Positions 8,877 through 18,355 of a stretch of DNA of 64,000 bases are shown here, piece by piece. The DNA is from Proteus cibi (lineage in GTDB: Bacteria; Pseudomonadota; Gammaproteobacteria; Enterobacterales; Enterobacteriaceae). The translations under genes and the position numbers were made by a program. Positions within the stretch are counted from its first letter, which is position 1, and each line of letters opens with the position of its first letter. A model generated the notes under the pieces. That model ran no database searches, was not told where the DNA came from, and saw nothing but the letters and a program-made list of their open reading frames with translations. The stretch lies in assembly GCF_003144405.1 (NCBI RefSeq), contig NZ_PENW01000018.1:124001-188000 (forward strand), read 5' to 3'.

Positions 8877-11543
8877 TTACGCCAGACGTGGGTTTACTTT
8901 TTCAGGGTTGATGTTGTATTTTTTGATTGCTTCTTCAACAACCTTCACATCAATCTCACCACGTTTAGCTAATTCACCTAATGCAGCAACAATCACATAA
9001 GAAGTATCAACTTCGAAGTGGTGACGCAGGTTTTCACGGCTATCAGAACGACCGAAACCGTCAGTACCTAATACGCGGTAATCATCTGCTGGTACATAAG
9101 TACGAACTTGTTCAGCGAACAGTTTCATGTAGTCAGTAGACGCAACTGCTGGTGCATCATTCATAATTTGAGCGATGTAAGGTACACGTGGTGCTTCAGA
9201 TGGATGTAGCATGTTCCAACGTTCACAATCTTGACCATCACGAGCCAATTCAGTGAATGAAGTGACGCTATAAACATCAGAACCAATACCGTATTCAGCA
9301 GACAGGATTTGTGCTGCTTCACGTACATGACGCAGAATAGAACCTGAACCCAGTAACTGTACTTTACCTTTCGCGCCTTCCAGTGATTCCAGTTTGTAGA
9401 TACCTTTACGGATACCTTCTTCAACACCGGCTGGCATTGCTGGCATATGGTAGTTTTCGTTCAGTGTCGTGATGTAGTAATAAACGTTTTCTTGTTTATC
9501 ACCATACATACGCTCTAAACCGTCTTGCATGATAACAGCAACTTCATAAGCGAATGCTGGATCATAAGAGATACAGTTAGGGATAGTCAGCGATTGAATA
9601 TGACTATGACCATCTTCGTGCTGTAAACCTTCACCGTTAAGTGTTGTACGACCTGAAGTACCACCTACTAAGAAACCACGTGCTTGTTGGTCACCCGCAG
9701 CCCAACATAAGTCACCGATACGTTGGAAACCAAACATTGAGTAGTAGATATAGAATGGGATCATTGGCAGATTGTTAGTGCTGTAAGATGTTGCAGCCGC
9801 TAACCAAGATGCGCCAGCACCCAGTTCGTTGATACCTTCTTGCAGAATTTGACCTTTAACGTCTTCTTTATAGTAAGCAACTTGCTCACGGTCTTGAGGC
9901 GTATATTGTTGGCCATTCGGGCTGTAGATACCGATTTGACGGAACAGACCTTCCATACCAAATGTACGCGCTTCATCCGCAATAATTGGTACTAAACGAT
10001 CTTTGATTGATTTGTTTTTCAACATTACGTTCAGTGCACGAACGAATGCGATAGTAGTAGAGATCTCTTTAGATTGCTCTTCCAGTAACTGGCTGAAGTC
10101 TTCCAGTGCAGGGATATCCAGTTTCTCTTCAAAACGAGGACGACGTGCTGGCAGGTAACCACCTAAATCCTGACGACGTGCGTGCAGGTATTTGTATTCT
10201 TCTGATTCTTTATCAAAAGTAATATAAGGCAGGTCTTTGATTTGCTCATCAGCAACTGGAATATTGAAACGATCACGGAAATGGTGAACGCCATCCATGT
10301 TCATTTTTTTAACTTGGTGAGCAATGTTTTTACCTTCTGCCGTTTCACCCATACCATAACCTTTAATGGTTTGAGCTAAAATAACAGTTGGTTTGTTTTG
10401 AGTGTCTTTTGCTTTTTGGAATGCAGCAAAAACTTTCTTCGGATCGTGACCACCACGGTTTAATGCCCAGATTTCATCATCAGTCATATCTTTAACTAAT
10501 GCAGCAGTTTCTGGGTAACGATTGAAGAAGTGCTCGCGAACATAAGCGCCATCACGAGATTTAAATGTCTGGTAGTCACCATCCAGAGTTTCATTCATTA
10601 ATTGAATGAGTTTACCAGAGGTGTCTTTACGCAGAAGCTCATCCCAACGATCGCCCCACATTACTTTGATAACGTTCCAGCCAGCACCTGCGAAGATACC
10701 TTCTAATTCGTTAACAATTTTGCCGTTACCTGTAACTGGGCCATCAAGACGTTGTAAGTTACAGTTAACAACGAAGCACAGGTTATCTAATTTTTCGCGA
10801 ACTGCGATAGTGATAGCACCTTTAGATTCTGGCTCGTCCATCTCACCATCGCCTAAGAACGCATAAACGGTTTGTTTAGTCGTATCTTTTAAGCCACGGT
10901 GATTCAAATATTTCAGGAATTTAGCTTGGTAAATTGCAGATAGTGGTCCCAGACCCATAGAAACTGTAGGGAACTGCCAGAACTCAGGCATTAATTTAGG
11001 GTGTGGATAAGAAGATAAACCTTTACCACCAATTTCTTGACGGAAGTTGTTTAATTGCTCTTCAGTTAAACGACCTTCTAAGAATGCACGAGCGTAGATA
11101 CCTGGGGAGATATGACCTTGGAAGTAAACCAAGTCACCACCATCAGTTTCATTTTGCGCACGGAAGAAATGGTTAAAGCACACTTCATATAAAGTTGCAG
11201 AAGATTGGAATGACGCCATGTGTCCGCCGAGTTCCAAATCTTTTTTGGATGCACGCAGAACCATCATTACTGCGTTCCAGCGAATAGCAGAACGAATACG
11301 ACGCTCTAATTCCAGATTGCCAGGGTAAGCGGGTTCATCTTCAGCAGGAATGGTATTGATATAATCACTGTGTACAGCACCGCCTAAAGCGATATTAAGA
11401 CCACCATTACGGGCTTGTTTTAATACCTGATCAATCAGGAACTGTGCACGCTCAACACCTTCTTCACGGATGACCGAGTCGATCGCTTGTAACCAGTCGC
11501 GAGTTTCGATCGGATCCACGTCATTTTTCAGCATATCTGACAT
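8877..11543 (-). CDS. aceE: Pyruvate dehydrogenase E1 component
   Basis: Thiamine diphosphate-dependent E1 of the pyruvate dehydrogenase complex, which decarboxylates pyruvate and acetylates the lipoyl groups of AceF. The 888-residue homodimeric type is close to E. coli AceE (887). The ThDP/Mg motif is visible as FLGDGEMDEPESKG followed by VVNCNLQRLDGPV. GGTSGRTTLNGEGLQHEDGHS is the characteristic inner-loop region. The gene lies between pdhR and aceF on the same strand. The 163-base space to pdhR contains a long hairpin described separately. Confidence 0.98.
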   Translation of the reverse strand: MSDMLKNDVDPIETRDWLQAIDSVIREEGVERAQFLIDQVLKQARNGGLNIALGGAVHSDYINTIPAEDEPAYPGNLELERRIRSAIRWNAVMMVLRASKKDLELGGHMASFQSSATLYEVCFNHFFRAQNETDGGDLVYFQGHISPGIYARAFLEGRLTEEQLNNFRQEIGGKGLSSYPHPKLMPEFWQFPTVSMGLGPLSAIYQAKFLKYLNHRGLKDTTKQTVYAFLGDGEMDEPESKGAITIAVREKLDNLCFVVNCNLQRLDGPVTGNGKIVNELEGIFAGAGWNVIKVMWGDRWDELLRKDTSGKLIQLMNETLDGDYQTFKSRDGAYVREHFFNRYPETAALVKDMTDDEIWALNRGGHDPKKVFAAFQKAKDTQNKPTVILAQTIKGYGMGETAEGKNIAHQVKKMNMDGVHHFRDRFNIPVADEQIKDLPYITFDKESEEYKYLHARRQDLGGYLPARRPRFEEKLDIPALEDFSQLLEEQSKEISTTIAFVRALNVMLKNKSIKDRLVPIIADEARTFGMEGLFRQIGIYSPNGQQYTPQDREQVAYYKEDVKGQILQEGINELGAGASWLAAATSYSTNNLPMIPFYIYYSMFGFQRIGDLCWAAGDQQARGFLVGGTSGRTTLNGEGLQHEDGHSHIQSLTIPNCISYDPAFAYEVAVIMQDGLERMYGDKQENVYYYITTLNENYHMPAMPAGVEEGIRKGIYKLESLEGAKGKVQLLGSGSILRHVREAAQILSAEYGIGSDVYSVTSFTELARDGQDCERWNMLHPSEAPRVPYIAQIMNDAPAVASTDYMKLFAEQVRTYVPADDYRVLGTDGFGRSDSRENLRHHFEVDTSYVIVAALGELAKRGEIDVKVVEEAIKKYNINPEKVNPRLA

Positions 11544-11585
11544 GGTGTATTCCTTATCTGTTATCTGTTTTTAATGGTTATGGGA

Positions 11586-11630
11586 GCCTATCTTCCCGTT
11601 ATACCCATCTGATATGACGGGAAGATAGGC
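11586..11630. repeat. 14-bp perfect inverted repeat between pdhR and aceE
   Basis: 11586-11599 (gcctatcttcccgt) is exactly complementary to 11617-11630, with a 17-nt spacer. There is no T-run on either side, so it is not a standard intrinsic terminator. In the pdhR-aceE transcript it would form a strong stem about 45-85 nt ahead of the aceE start. Confidence 0.85.
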
Positions 11631-11706
11631 CCTGCTGTTATTACCGCTTCCCCTGAAAATCACAGGGCGATAGGTAGTACAGATTCAGCGGTCAGGATCT
11701 GTGCTA

Positions 11707-12477
11707 CTAAAATAAATCAGGGTGTTGTTGTAGCCGGCGCAAAGAGCGCTCACGGCGAGTATGTTCACGACTCATATCCAACAAAACATCTTCAATAAAG
11801 GCCAAATGGCGATGTGAGGCTTCACGCGCAGCTTCTGGCTCTCTATTAATAATAGCCTGATAAATCTGACTACGATGCTCACTTACTGCAGTTAACATCT
11901 CTTTACGAGTGTAAAGAAACTCAAAATTCTGGCGGATATTTTGCTCAAGCATTGGCACCATGCATCGCAATAGATGCAATAAAACCACATTATGAGCAGC
12001 TTCCGTGACAATTAATTGATATTGCAATACAGCTTCAGACTCAGCGGTTAAATCACCCTCTTCATGGGCTTTCAAAATGCAATCATGGCTAGCTTTGATA
12101 CGATCAAGATCTTCATCAGTGCCACGTAATGCCGCGTAATATGCAGCAATACCTTCAAGTGCATGACGAGTTTCTAAAAGATCAAATTGAGATTCGGGAT
12201 GTCCGCTAAGCAGTTGAGCTAAAGGATCACTAAAACTTTGCCAGAGATTATGCTGAACAAAAGTACCACCGCCTTGGCGACGGAGTAAAAAACCTTTAGC
12301 TTCTAATTTTTGGATTGCTTCACGCAATGAAGGACGAGATACATCAAATTGCTTCGCCAGCTCACGCTCAGGTAAGAGTTTTTCTCCCGGGCGCAGAGTA
12401 CCTTCTAAAATTAGATGTTCAAGCTGTTGCTCAATAACATCAGAAAGCTTAGGTTGGCGGATTTTTGTATAAGCCAT
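11707..12477 (-). CDS. pdhR: Pyruvate dehydrogenase complex repressor PdhR
   Basis: GntR-family (FadR subfamily) repressor of the pdhR-aceEF-lpd operon, released by pyruvate. The N-terminal winged helix ([33 protein letters not shown] and the following [17 protein letters not shown]) and the all-helical effector domain with [19 protein letters not shown] match E. coli PdhR. I place the start at 12477 (MAYTKIRQ), the E. coli start. An in-frame ATG at 12492 would add MASSN. Neither has a good Shine-Dalgarno site. A perfect PdhR operator lies about 50 bases upstream, which supports autoregulation. In E. coli aroP is next; here ampD follows. Confidence 0.96.
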   Translation of the reverse strand: MAYTKIRQPKLSDVIEQQLEHLILEGTLRPGEKLLPERELAKQFDVSRPSLREAIQKLEAKGFLLRRQGGGTFVQHNLWQSFSDPLAQLLSGHPESQFDLLETRHALEGIAAYYAALRGTDEDLDRIKASHDCILKAHEEGDLTAESEAVLQYQLIVTEAAHNVVLLHLLRCMVPMLEQNIRQNFEFLYTRKEMLTAVSEHRSQIYQAIINREPEAAREASHRHLAFIEDVLLDMSREHTRRERSLRRLQQHPDLF

Positions 12478-12527
12478 ATTGCTGGAAGCCATTATTGGAT
12501 AACTATTACCTTAGTGATTGAGTTGTC

Positions 12528-12551
12528 AATTGGTAATACCAATTTAATATA
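12528..12551 (-). promoter_or_regulatory. PdhR operator and likely -10 of the pdhR promoter
   Basis: attggtaataccaat at 12529-12543 is a perfect match to the PdhR consensus ATTGGTNNNACCAAT and is extended by one pair on each side. On the minus strand the hexamer TATATT (12546-12551) lies immediately upstream, so a repressor bound here would cover the transcription start. Confidence 0.85.
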
Positions 12552-12681
12552 ACGGATAATAAAGTAACAAAGTATTCACTAACTGTCCATACAGTTGTTG
12601 AGCGAAATCATAAAAACCTGCAAAATTTAACAAATTATTTTAAAAATTCATCAAAAGTGATAACTAGATCGCATTATCCAG

Positions 12682-12713
12682 AAACGTTAAAAATAAATTT
12701 TTTAACGTTTTTT
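12682..12713 (-). terminator. Hairpin downstream of ampD
   Basis: 12-bp perfect stem (12682-12693 with 12699-12710) with a 5-nt loop. T/A runs lie on both sides. It is about 90 bases past the ampD stop codon and is the only terminator-like element between ampD and pdhR. The rest of 12552-12802 is AT-rich with nothing else seen. Confidence 0.5.
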
Positions 12714-12802
12714 AAACACATAAACAGTCAAACTGAAGCGTGACAGCAATATATTTTTGAATTTTATTTCAAAATAAATGAATTTAAATTCAATTAAAAC
12801 AG

Positions 12803-13345
12803 TTATTTTGTTAACAAACTGCGGTAATAAGCCCAATCAAAGTGAGGTCCCGGATCAGTTTTTCTATTTGGGGCAACATCACTATGCCCAGTAATGTTTT
12901 CTTTAATCGCAGGATAAAGCGCAATAAGCGATTGAGTTATCTCCACTAATTGTTGATATTGCTGCTGGGTAAAATCGCACTCATCAGTACCTTCAAGCTC
13001 AATACCGATTGAGAAATCATTGCATTTTTCTCTGCCTTTATACAAAGAAACGCCAGCATGCCACGCTCTTTCAGTAAAAGGCACATATTGCACAATTTCA
13101 CCATCACGACGAATAAGACAATGAGCCGATACTCTTAAATTAACAATCTCACTAAAAAAAGGATGATCTTGCTCTGATAATGTATTGGTAAAAAGCTGGT
13201 CAATATAAGGACCACCAAATTGCCCTGGAGGCAAACTGATATTATGAACAATTAATAAAGAAGGAAGCTCACCTTCAGGCCTCTTATCATGATTAGGTGA
13301 AGGAACCTGTCTAGCATCGATTAGCCAACCTTGTTTAATTTCCAC
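12803..13345 (-). CDS. ampD: 1,6-anhydro-N-acetylmuramyl-L-alanine amidase AmpD
   Basis: Cytoplasmic zinc amidase that removes the peptide from 1,6-anhydroMurNAc-peptides during cell-wall recycling. It thereby keeps inducers of AmpR-type beta-lactamase regulators low. The 180-residue protein has the amidase_2 zinc ligands H34 (LLIVHNIS), H154 and D164 (GHSDVAPNRKTDPGP). GIELEGTDECDFTQQQY is also typical. In enterics ampE follows and nadC lies nearby; neither is adjacent here. In indole-positive Proteus a CumR-controlled class A beta-lactamase is known, which gives AmpD a possible regulatory role. Confidence 0.96.
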   Translation of the reverse strand: MEIKQGWLIDARQVPSPNHDKRPEGELPSLLIVHNISLPPGQFGGPYIDQLFTNTLSEQDHPFFSEIVNLRVSAHCLIRRDGEIVQYVPFTERAWHAGVSLYKGREKCNDFSIGIELEGTDECDFTQQQYQQLVEITQSLIALYPAIKENITGHSDVAPNRKTDPGPHFDWAYYRSLLTK

Positions 13346-13556
13346 ATCAATCCTCTTTTATTTTGCTTTAGCTATTATCAATAACTTTATTAACTCATAC
13401 TCATCAATAAATGCGAACTTTCCCTCAATAATAAAGGTTAAATATGTATCTCTCCTTTTTCTTTTCGATATTTTACTCAAACTTTATTTTATCTATTCGC
13501 CAATAAAGTCCTTTTTTTTCATACTTCTAGTGTCTATTACTCAAGGAGGACGCTAG

Positions 13557-14000
13557 ATGAATGTACTTAATTATCACTCTAATGAAAATGGTTTTACCCT
13601 GATGGAGCTTATGATTGTGATTGCTATCATCTCAATTTTAAGTTCTGTTGCTATTCCTGCCTATCAAGGCTATATCCAAAAAGCCGCATTAACCGATGTA
13701 TTACAAACACTGTCCCCCTATCGTTCTGCAATAGAATTATGTCGTTATGAAAACGAGCCTCAACACTGTAATTCTGATTCCACCTTTATGCCGCAACAAT
13801 TTCGTAGTCGATATTTGTCCGATATTAATGTGTTAAACGGCGTAATTAGTGCAACCGGAAAATCACAGCTTGATGGTTTGACGATCACAATGTCTTCAGA
13901 GAAAGGAATTAACGATCTTCTTCCTATATGGAAAACACAATGTTCAGCAACAAATATTACATTGCAAAAACAGTGCAGTGAGATTTTAAAATCATATTAA
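13557..14000 (+). CDS. ppdD: Type IV prepilin-like protein (PpdD family)
   Basis: 147-residue prepilin-type protein. The prepilin peptidase site is at residues 11-17: NG^FTLME, with G12 at -1, F13 at +1 and the conserved E17 at +5. A hydrophobic helix follows (LMIVIAIISILSSVAIPAYQGYI). Two cysteine pairs are present in the globular part (C53/C61 and C128/C139 approximately). A strong aaggagg site lies 7 bases before the ATG. It is the first gene of ppdD-hofB-hofC, the arrangement seen in E. coli. Whether a pilus is made cannot be told from this window. Confidence 0.9.
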   Translation: MNVLNYHSNENGFTLMELMIVIAIISILSSVAIPAYQGYIQKAALTDVLQTLSPYRSAIELCRYENEPQHCNSDSTFMPQQFRSRYLSDINVLNGVISATGKSQLDGLTITMSSEKGINDLLPIWKTQCSATNITLQKQCSEILKSY

Positions 14001-14101
14001 TACGTTAGATATAAAGGAGCACTTATATTGAGTGTTCCTATTACACACTTTAAACATTGAAGACAACGTAGGTAAATCAACAAAAGATAAAGAGGTGAAG
14101 A

Positions 14102-15202
14102 ATGGATATCACACACTCTGCAACAGAATTTATTGAATCTCTATTACGTGAAAGTATTTTAAAACGTGTCTCTGATTTGCATATAGAGCCTCAACAAACC
14201 TATGTAAGGATCCGTGCCAGAATAGATAACCATTTATATCTATTATCGCCCCCTCCAGATGAATTTTCTGAAGAAATAGTCACTCGATTAAAAGTACTTG
14301 CTAACTTAAATATTGCAGAAAAGCGGTTGCCCCAAGATGGACAATTTAGTTGGTCTTATCATGAAAAAAGCTATTCCATACGGATCGCGACACTACCCAC
14401 GTTATATGGTGAAAAAGTTGTTTTACGACTCATCAATAATTTACAACAACCAGAATTAAATCATCTTGGCTTTCAACCTTCGCATTTAACACTATTAAAA
14501 AAATATTTAAATTTACCGCAAGGAATGATTTTAGTCACTGGACCAACGGGAAGCGGAAAAACGCTCACTTTATATAGTTGTTTATACTATTTGAATAAAG
14601 AGAACCTAAATATAAATAGTGTTGAAGATCCGGTTGAATTACCTCTAAAGGGTATTAATCAAATTCAAATTTCTGAAAAATCGGGGATCACATTCACAAC
14701 AATATTACGGGCATTATTACGCCAAGATCCTGATATTATTATGGTAGGTGAAATACGCGACCAACCTACTGCTGAAATGGCAATAAAAGCAGCACAAACG
14801 GGGCACCTTGTACTATCAACCTTACATACTAATTCAGCGTCATCCACATTAATGCGTCTACATAATTTAGGAATTGAAAAAGATCTTATTCATTCCTGCG
14901 TTAGTTTAATTATTTCACAACGGTTAGTTCGCTGTTTATGTCCACACTGCAAAATATGCTTATACAATAAACAGCATATTAATATAAATAAAGAAATCGT
15001 CGAATTACCCAATTGGCAAGCTGTTGGTTGCCAGCAATGCTGTTCAGGCTATAACGGAAGAACCGCTATTTATGACTGCTTTGAGCCTTCAAAACAAACA
15101 GACTCATCCCTTTATCAGTTACTCTATTCTGGCTTTTCATTAATTAAACAAGGAATAACAACACTTGAGGAGGTTTATCAAACGCTAGGAGATATTGAAT
15201 GA
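14102..15202 (+). CDS. hofB: Type IV pilus/type II secretion assembly ATPase (HofB/GspE family)
   Basis: Cytoplasmic hexameric ATPase expected to power pilin assembly. Visible elements: SDLHIEP (24-30), Walker A GPTGSGKT (147-154), SVEDPVE (173-179), Walker B DIIMVGE (211-217), His box HLVLSTLHT (235-243), and a zinc-binding cysteine set CLCPHCKIC (278-286) with CQQC (310-313). At 366 residues it is much shorter than E. coli HofB (about 460). The missing part is the N-terminal N1 domain that docks the ATPase to the membrane platform in GspE/PilB proteins. Upstream DNA to ppdD is too short to hold it. The stop overlaps the hofC start by 4 bases (ATGA). Confidence 0.9.
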   Translation: MDITHSATEFIESLLRESILKRVSDLHIEPQQTYVRIRARIDNHLYLLSPPPDEFSEEIVTRLKVLANLNIAEKRLPQDGQFSWSYHEKSYSIRIATLPTLYGEKVVLRLINNLQQPELNHLGFQPSHLTLLKKYLNLPQGMILVTGPTGSGKTLTLYSCLYYLNKENLNINSVEDPVELPLKGINQIQISEKSGITFTTILRALLRQDPDIIMVGEIRDQPTAEMAIKAAQTGHLVLSTLHTNSASSTLMRLHNLGIEKDLIHSCVSLIISQRLVRCLCPHCKICLYNKQHININKEIVELPNWQAVGCQQCCSGYNGRTAIYDCFEPSKQTDSSLYQLLYSGFSLIKQGITTLEEVYQTLGDIE

Positions 15203-16398
15203 GATTACAGCTAATTTATCGCTATGATGCATTAACTTATCAAGGTGAATGGTGCACTGGAAAAATACTTGCGACCTCTAATAACGAAGCATTTATTAAT
15301 TTAACTCAACAACAAAAAATTCCCATAAAAATCCATTTATATAAAATTGTTTTATTTCAAAGTACTGATAAACAATATCGAATTCAACTATTCGAACAAT
15401 TAGCTTTATTACTTCATTCTGGTTTAGCCCTTCTTCCTGCATTAACACTATTAAAAAATGAATGTCGTTACTTACATTGGCAATGTGTATTAGAAGATAT
15501 TATTTTTAACTTAATGCAAGGTGGTTCGCTTTCTAAACAATTAAATCGCTATCCACTTTATTTTCCAAACTCACTAAGTCGTTTTGTTTTTATTGGTGAA
15601 GAAAGTGGAAAATTAGATGAAGTAATTACACTACAAATAATGCAGTTAAAAAAACACCAAGAAATTGTCAAAAAAGTCAAAAAGGCGTTTAAATATCCCC
15701 TTTTTTTACTGACTGTATTAGTTTTTATTACCAGTATTATGTTGCTCTATGTTTTACCTGAATATCAATCCTTATACAGCGCCTTTAATACAGAACTTCC
15801 TATTTTAACACTAGCTCTTATTTCTTTTTCACAATGCCTTACTGATTATATCAGCATGATAGCATTTATCTTTATCGGATTAATATTTGTTTATCGTTTA
15901 ATTCGTTACTCTTTATCCCCTGTTTATTTCGCTGAACAAACTCTATTTCTTCATATTCCCTATTTAGGCAAACTTTTAAAGTATCAGCAATTACATCTTA
16001 TTTTTCAGATAATCAGTATTACACAACAGGCAGGATTACCTTTATTACAAGGCTTAAAAATAGGAACAGAACAACTTACACACCCTATTTATAAACGAAT
16101 CCTTTCTCAAATGAGTGATCACATTATGCAAGGTAAATCGTTAAGCTTATTTATGAAAAATGAGCCTCTTTTTACACCTATTTGTTATCAGTTTATTCTT
16201 TGTGCAGAAAATTCAGGGCAGTTGCTCTATTTTTGCCAGCAATTAAGTGATTGGTTTTATCATCAACTCGATGAACAATTAAATACCATTAGTGCTTGGT
16301 TAGAGCCAATGCTGATGACGGTCATCGCATTGATTATTGGCACATTAATCATTGCTATGTATCTTCCTATATTACAGTTAGGTGATACTATACAGTGA
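15199..16398 (+). CDS. hofC: Type IV pilus/type II secretion inner-membrane platform protein (HofC/PilC/GspF)
   Basis: 399-residue polytopic platform protein with two repeats of the GspF domain. LALLLHSGLALLPALTLL and GEESGKLDEV belong to the first repeat, and ITQQAGLPLLQGL and CAENSGQL to the second. Membrane helices are at about 165-190, 205-235 and 370-395. It works with HofB and the PpdD pilin. Translational coupling to hofB is suggested by the ATGA overlap. The sequence is AT-rich and divergent from the E. coli protein, as in most HofC relatives. Confidence 0.9.
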   Translation: MRLQLIYRYDALTYQGEWCTGKILATSNNEAFINLTQQQKIPIKIHLYKIVLFQSTDKQYRIQLFEQLALLLHSGLALLPALTLLKNECRYLHWQCVLEDIIFNLMQGGSLSKQLNRYPLYFPNSLSRFVFIGEESGKLDEVITLQIMQLKKHQEIVKKVKKAFKYPLFLLTVLVFITSIMLLYVLPEYQSLYSAFNTELPILTLALISFSQCLTDYISMIAFIFIGLIFVYRLIRYSLSPVYFAEQTLFLHIPYLGKLLKYQQLHLIFQIISITQQAGLPLLQGLKIGTEQLTHPIYKRILSQMSDHIMQGKSLSLFMKNEPLFTPICYQFILCAENSGQLLYFCQQLSDWFYHQLDEQLNTISAWLEPMLMTVIALIIGTLIIAMYLPILQLGDTIQ

Positions 16399-16514
16399 AT
16401 CACAATTTTTATGAGTAACATGCTGTTATCATTTATTGCACTAACATATTGATTGATGGTAATTCTATTACATTTTATGAGGTAGGATGTCAGGGTAGCA
16501 GAAAATCATCTATC

Positions 16515-16552
16515 ATAATAACCGAATAAAACCCAAATATTGCGGTTATTAT
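16515..16552. repeat. 10-bp inverted repeat between hofC and coaE
   Basis: 16515-16524 (ataataaccg) pairs perfectly with 16543-16552, leaving an 18-nt loop. No T-run follows on the plus strand, so termination of the hof operon here is uncertain. guaC lies in this interval in E. coli and is absent here. Confidence 0.5.
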
Positions 16553-16632
16553 CTTGTGATAAAAACAAAATTAGGCTTTAGAATACCTAGACTAATAGTA
16601 AATTTTAATTCATTAAAAACAGATAAACACAA

Positions 16633-17256
16633 ATGGCTTATACGGTTGCTCTTACAGGTGGAATAGGCAGTGGTAAAACTACTGTTGCAAATGCTTTTGC
16701 CTCATTAGGTGTACCTCTTGTTGATGCTGACATTATTGCTCGATTAGTGGTAGAGCCTCATTCCTATGGACTAAATGCATTGCATCAGCATTTTGGTGAC
16801 TGCATTTTGCTACCCAATGGCTCATTAAACCGAGCACAGTTACGCCAAATTATTTTTGAAAATAATGAAGAAAAAATTTGGGTTAACAATCTTCTTCACC
16901 CATTGATACAGCAAGAGACTCAAAAACAGATACAACAAATTAAAGCACCCTATTTTATTTGGGTTGTTCCATTATTAATTGAAAATAAATTAACGCATCT
17001 CGCCTCTCGTGTTCTTGTTGTGGATGTTACACAAGAAGAACAAATAGAAAGAACAATGAAACGAGATGGTGTAAGTCGAGAGCATGTTCTCAATATTTTA
17101 AAAGCTCAAGCTCAAAGACAGGAACGATTAGCCGTCGCTGATGATATTATTGAAAATCACGATAATAGCCAAAATATGATTGAAAAAGTTAAGCAACTCC
17201 ATCAGCATTACTTAGAATTAGCTCAACAAGCGTTACAGGACAATTGCCATGAGTGA
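16633..17256 (+). CDS. coaE: Dephospho-CoA kinase
   Basis: Last enzyme of coenzyme A synthesis: it phosphorylates the 3'-hydroxyl of dephospho-CoA with ATP. The 207-residue protein opens with [20 protein letters not shown], the P-loop of the CoaE family. [15 protein letters not shown] and [11 protein letters not shown] are the substrate-binding segments. The stop overlaps the zapD start by 8 bases, so coaE-zapD-yacG form an operon. Confidence 0.97.
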   Translation: MAYTVALTGGIGSGKTTVANAFASLGVPLVDADIIARLVVEPHSYGLNALHQHFGDCILLPNGSLNRAQLRQIIFENNEEKIWVNNLLHPLIQQETQKQIQQIKAPYFIWVVPLLIENKLTHLASRVLVVDVTQEEQIERTMKRDGVSREHVLNILKAQAQRQERLAVADDIIENHDNSQNMIEKVKQLHQHYLELAQQALQDNCHE

Positions 17257-18001
17257 TGACATCACAACAATCATCTTCGAACATCCCCTCAATGAAAAAA
17301 TGCGTTCATGGCTTAGAATTGAAAACTCATTGATTCAAATTAACAGTTTTAGTGCAATTGATTCATTACCCACGGCTCTCTCGTTTTTCCGTGCGATATC
17401 AGAATTTATTGAAGTCCTTGATCGTGGCGAAATCCGCGCTGAATTACTTAAAGAATTAGAAAAAAGACAAAAAAAATTACAACAATGGCTGTCATTTCCT
17501 AATGTTGATAAAGCAATTGTCACTCAAATTATTGATGAATTAGCTGAAAATGCAGCTGCATTAAGTAAAGCGCCTCGCATTGGTCAACATTTAAAACAAG
17601 ATAAAGTCATTAGTTTAGTTAAACAGCGCCTAAGTATTCCAGGTGGATGCTGTAACTTTGATGTGCCAGCATTACATTTATGGTTAAGTTTACCTCAAGC
17701 AACTCGTGATGAAAGATTACAAAGCTGGCTGACGGGTTTATTACCATTACAAAATGCATTAAATAGTTTACTCATGCTTATTCGCCAATCAGATACATTT
17801 AAGCCTGCACTTAGTCACCGTGGTTTTTATCAAGACAGCGCTGAAGATGGTGAATTGCTACGTCTTAAGATAGCCATTGATCACCAAATCTATCCTCAAG
17901 TTTCTGGGCATAAAAATCGCTATGCGATCCGCTTTTTACCGCTTGATAGTGAAAATGGAACAGTACCTCTAGAACTACCTTTTGAGATTGCTTGTTGCTA
18001 A
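17249..18001 (+). CDS. zapD: Cell division protein ZapD
   Basis: Cytoplasmic FtsZ-associated protein that cross-links FtsZ filaments and promotes Z-ring assembly. The 250-residue product has the family features [18 protein letters not shown] at the start and [16 protein letters not shown] in the middle, and ends with [11 protein letters not shown]. It partly overlaps coaE and is followed after 54 bases by yacG, the same order as E. coli coaE-zapD-yacG. Confidence 0.96.
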   Translation: MSDDITTIIFEHPLNEKMRSWLRIENSLIQINSFSAIDSLPTALSFFRAISEFIEVLDRGEIRAELLKELEKRQKKLQQWLSFPNVDKAIVTQIIDELAENAAALSKAPRIGQHLKQDKVISLVKQRLSIPGGCCNFDVPALHLWLSLPQATRDERLQSWLTGLLPLQNALNSLLMLIRQSDTFKPALSHRGFYQDSAEDGELLRLKIAIDHQIYPQVSGHKNRYAIRFLPLDSENGTVPLELPFEIACC

Positions 18002-18055
18002 CATTATGTTTATTGATATGAGCATAAATCGCACCAATAAAATCTAGGAGAGATA

Positions 18056-18268
18056 ATGAGCGAAGAATTAGTTGTAAAATGTCCAACCTGTCAAACAAAA
18101 GTTGTTTGGAATGAAAGTAGCCCTTATCGCCCTTTTTGTAGTAAGCGTTGCCAACTTATTGATTTAGGTGAATGGGCAGATGAATCAAAGCGTATTCCAA
18201 GCCAAAGCGATATTAATGACAGCGATGATTGGAGTGAAGCGCCACAACAAGAACCTAAAGACTTTTAA
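18056..18268 (+). CDS. yacG: DNA gyrase inhibitor YacG, zinc-binding
   Basis: 70-residue zinc protein known to bind GyrB and inhibit gyrase. The four zinc ligands are visible as CPTCQ (C9, C12) and [15 protein letters not shown] (C28, C32). The C-terminus is acidic and disordered-looking ([15 protein letters not shown]). A ggagag site precedes the ATG. It is the last gene of the coaE operon and is followed by a terminator shared with mutT. Confidence 0.95.
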   Translation: MSEELVVKCPTCQTKVVWNESSPYRPFCSKRCQLIDLGEWADESKRIPSQSDINDSDDWSEAPQQEPKDF

Positions 18269-18287
18269 TTTTCCAATTCTGAACATA

Positions 18288-18320
18288 AAAAATAGCCACC
18301 TTATCGAGTGGCTATTTTAT
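18288..18320. terminator. Bidirectional terminator between yacG and mutT
   Basis: 11-bp perfect stem (18289-18299 with 18308-18318) and an 8-nt loop, with T-rich flanks on both strands. It sits between convergent yacG and mutT. Confidence 0.85.
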
Positions 18321-18355
18321 TTATAAATGTTTATTTAGCACTATTCTACTGTTGC

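Noticed and set aside
9161-9427. Second open frame on the minus strand inside aceE
   Set aside because: Overlaps aceE in another frame, with no motif and no ribosome site.
14015-14039. Hairpin between ppdD and hofB as a terminator
   Set aside because: A 9-bp stem with a G-U pair is present but no T-run follows. An attenuation role is possible but unsupported.
16412-16452. Short frame MSNMLLSFIALTY after hofC as a prepilin peptidase remnant
   Set aside because: Thirteen residues of hydrophobic sequence cannot be tied to any family, and no ribosome site or continuation exists in other frames.
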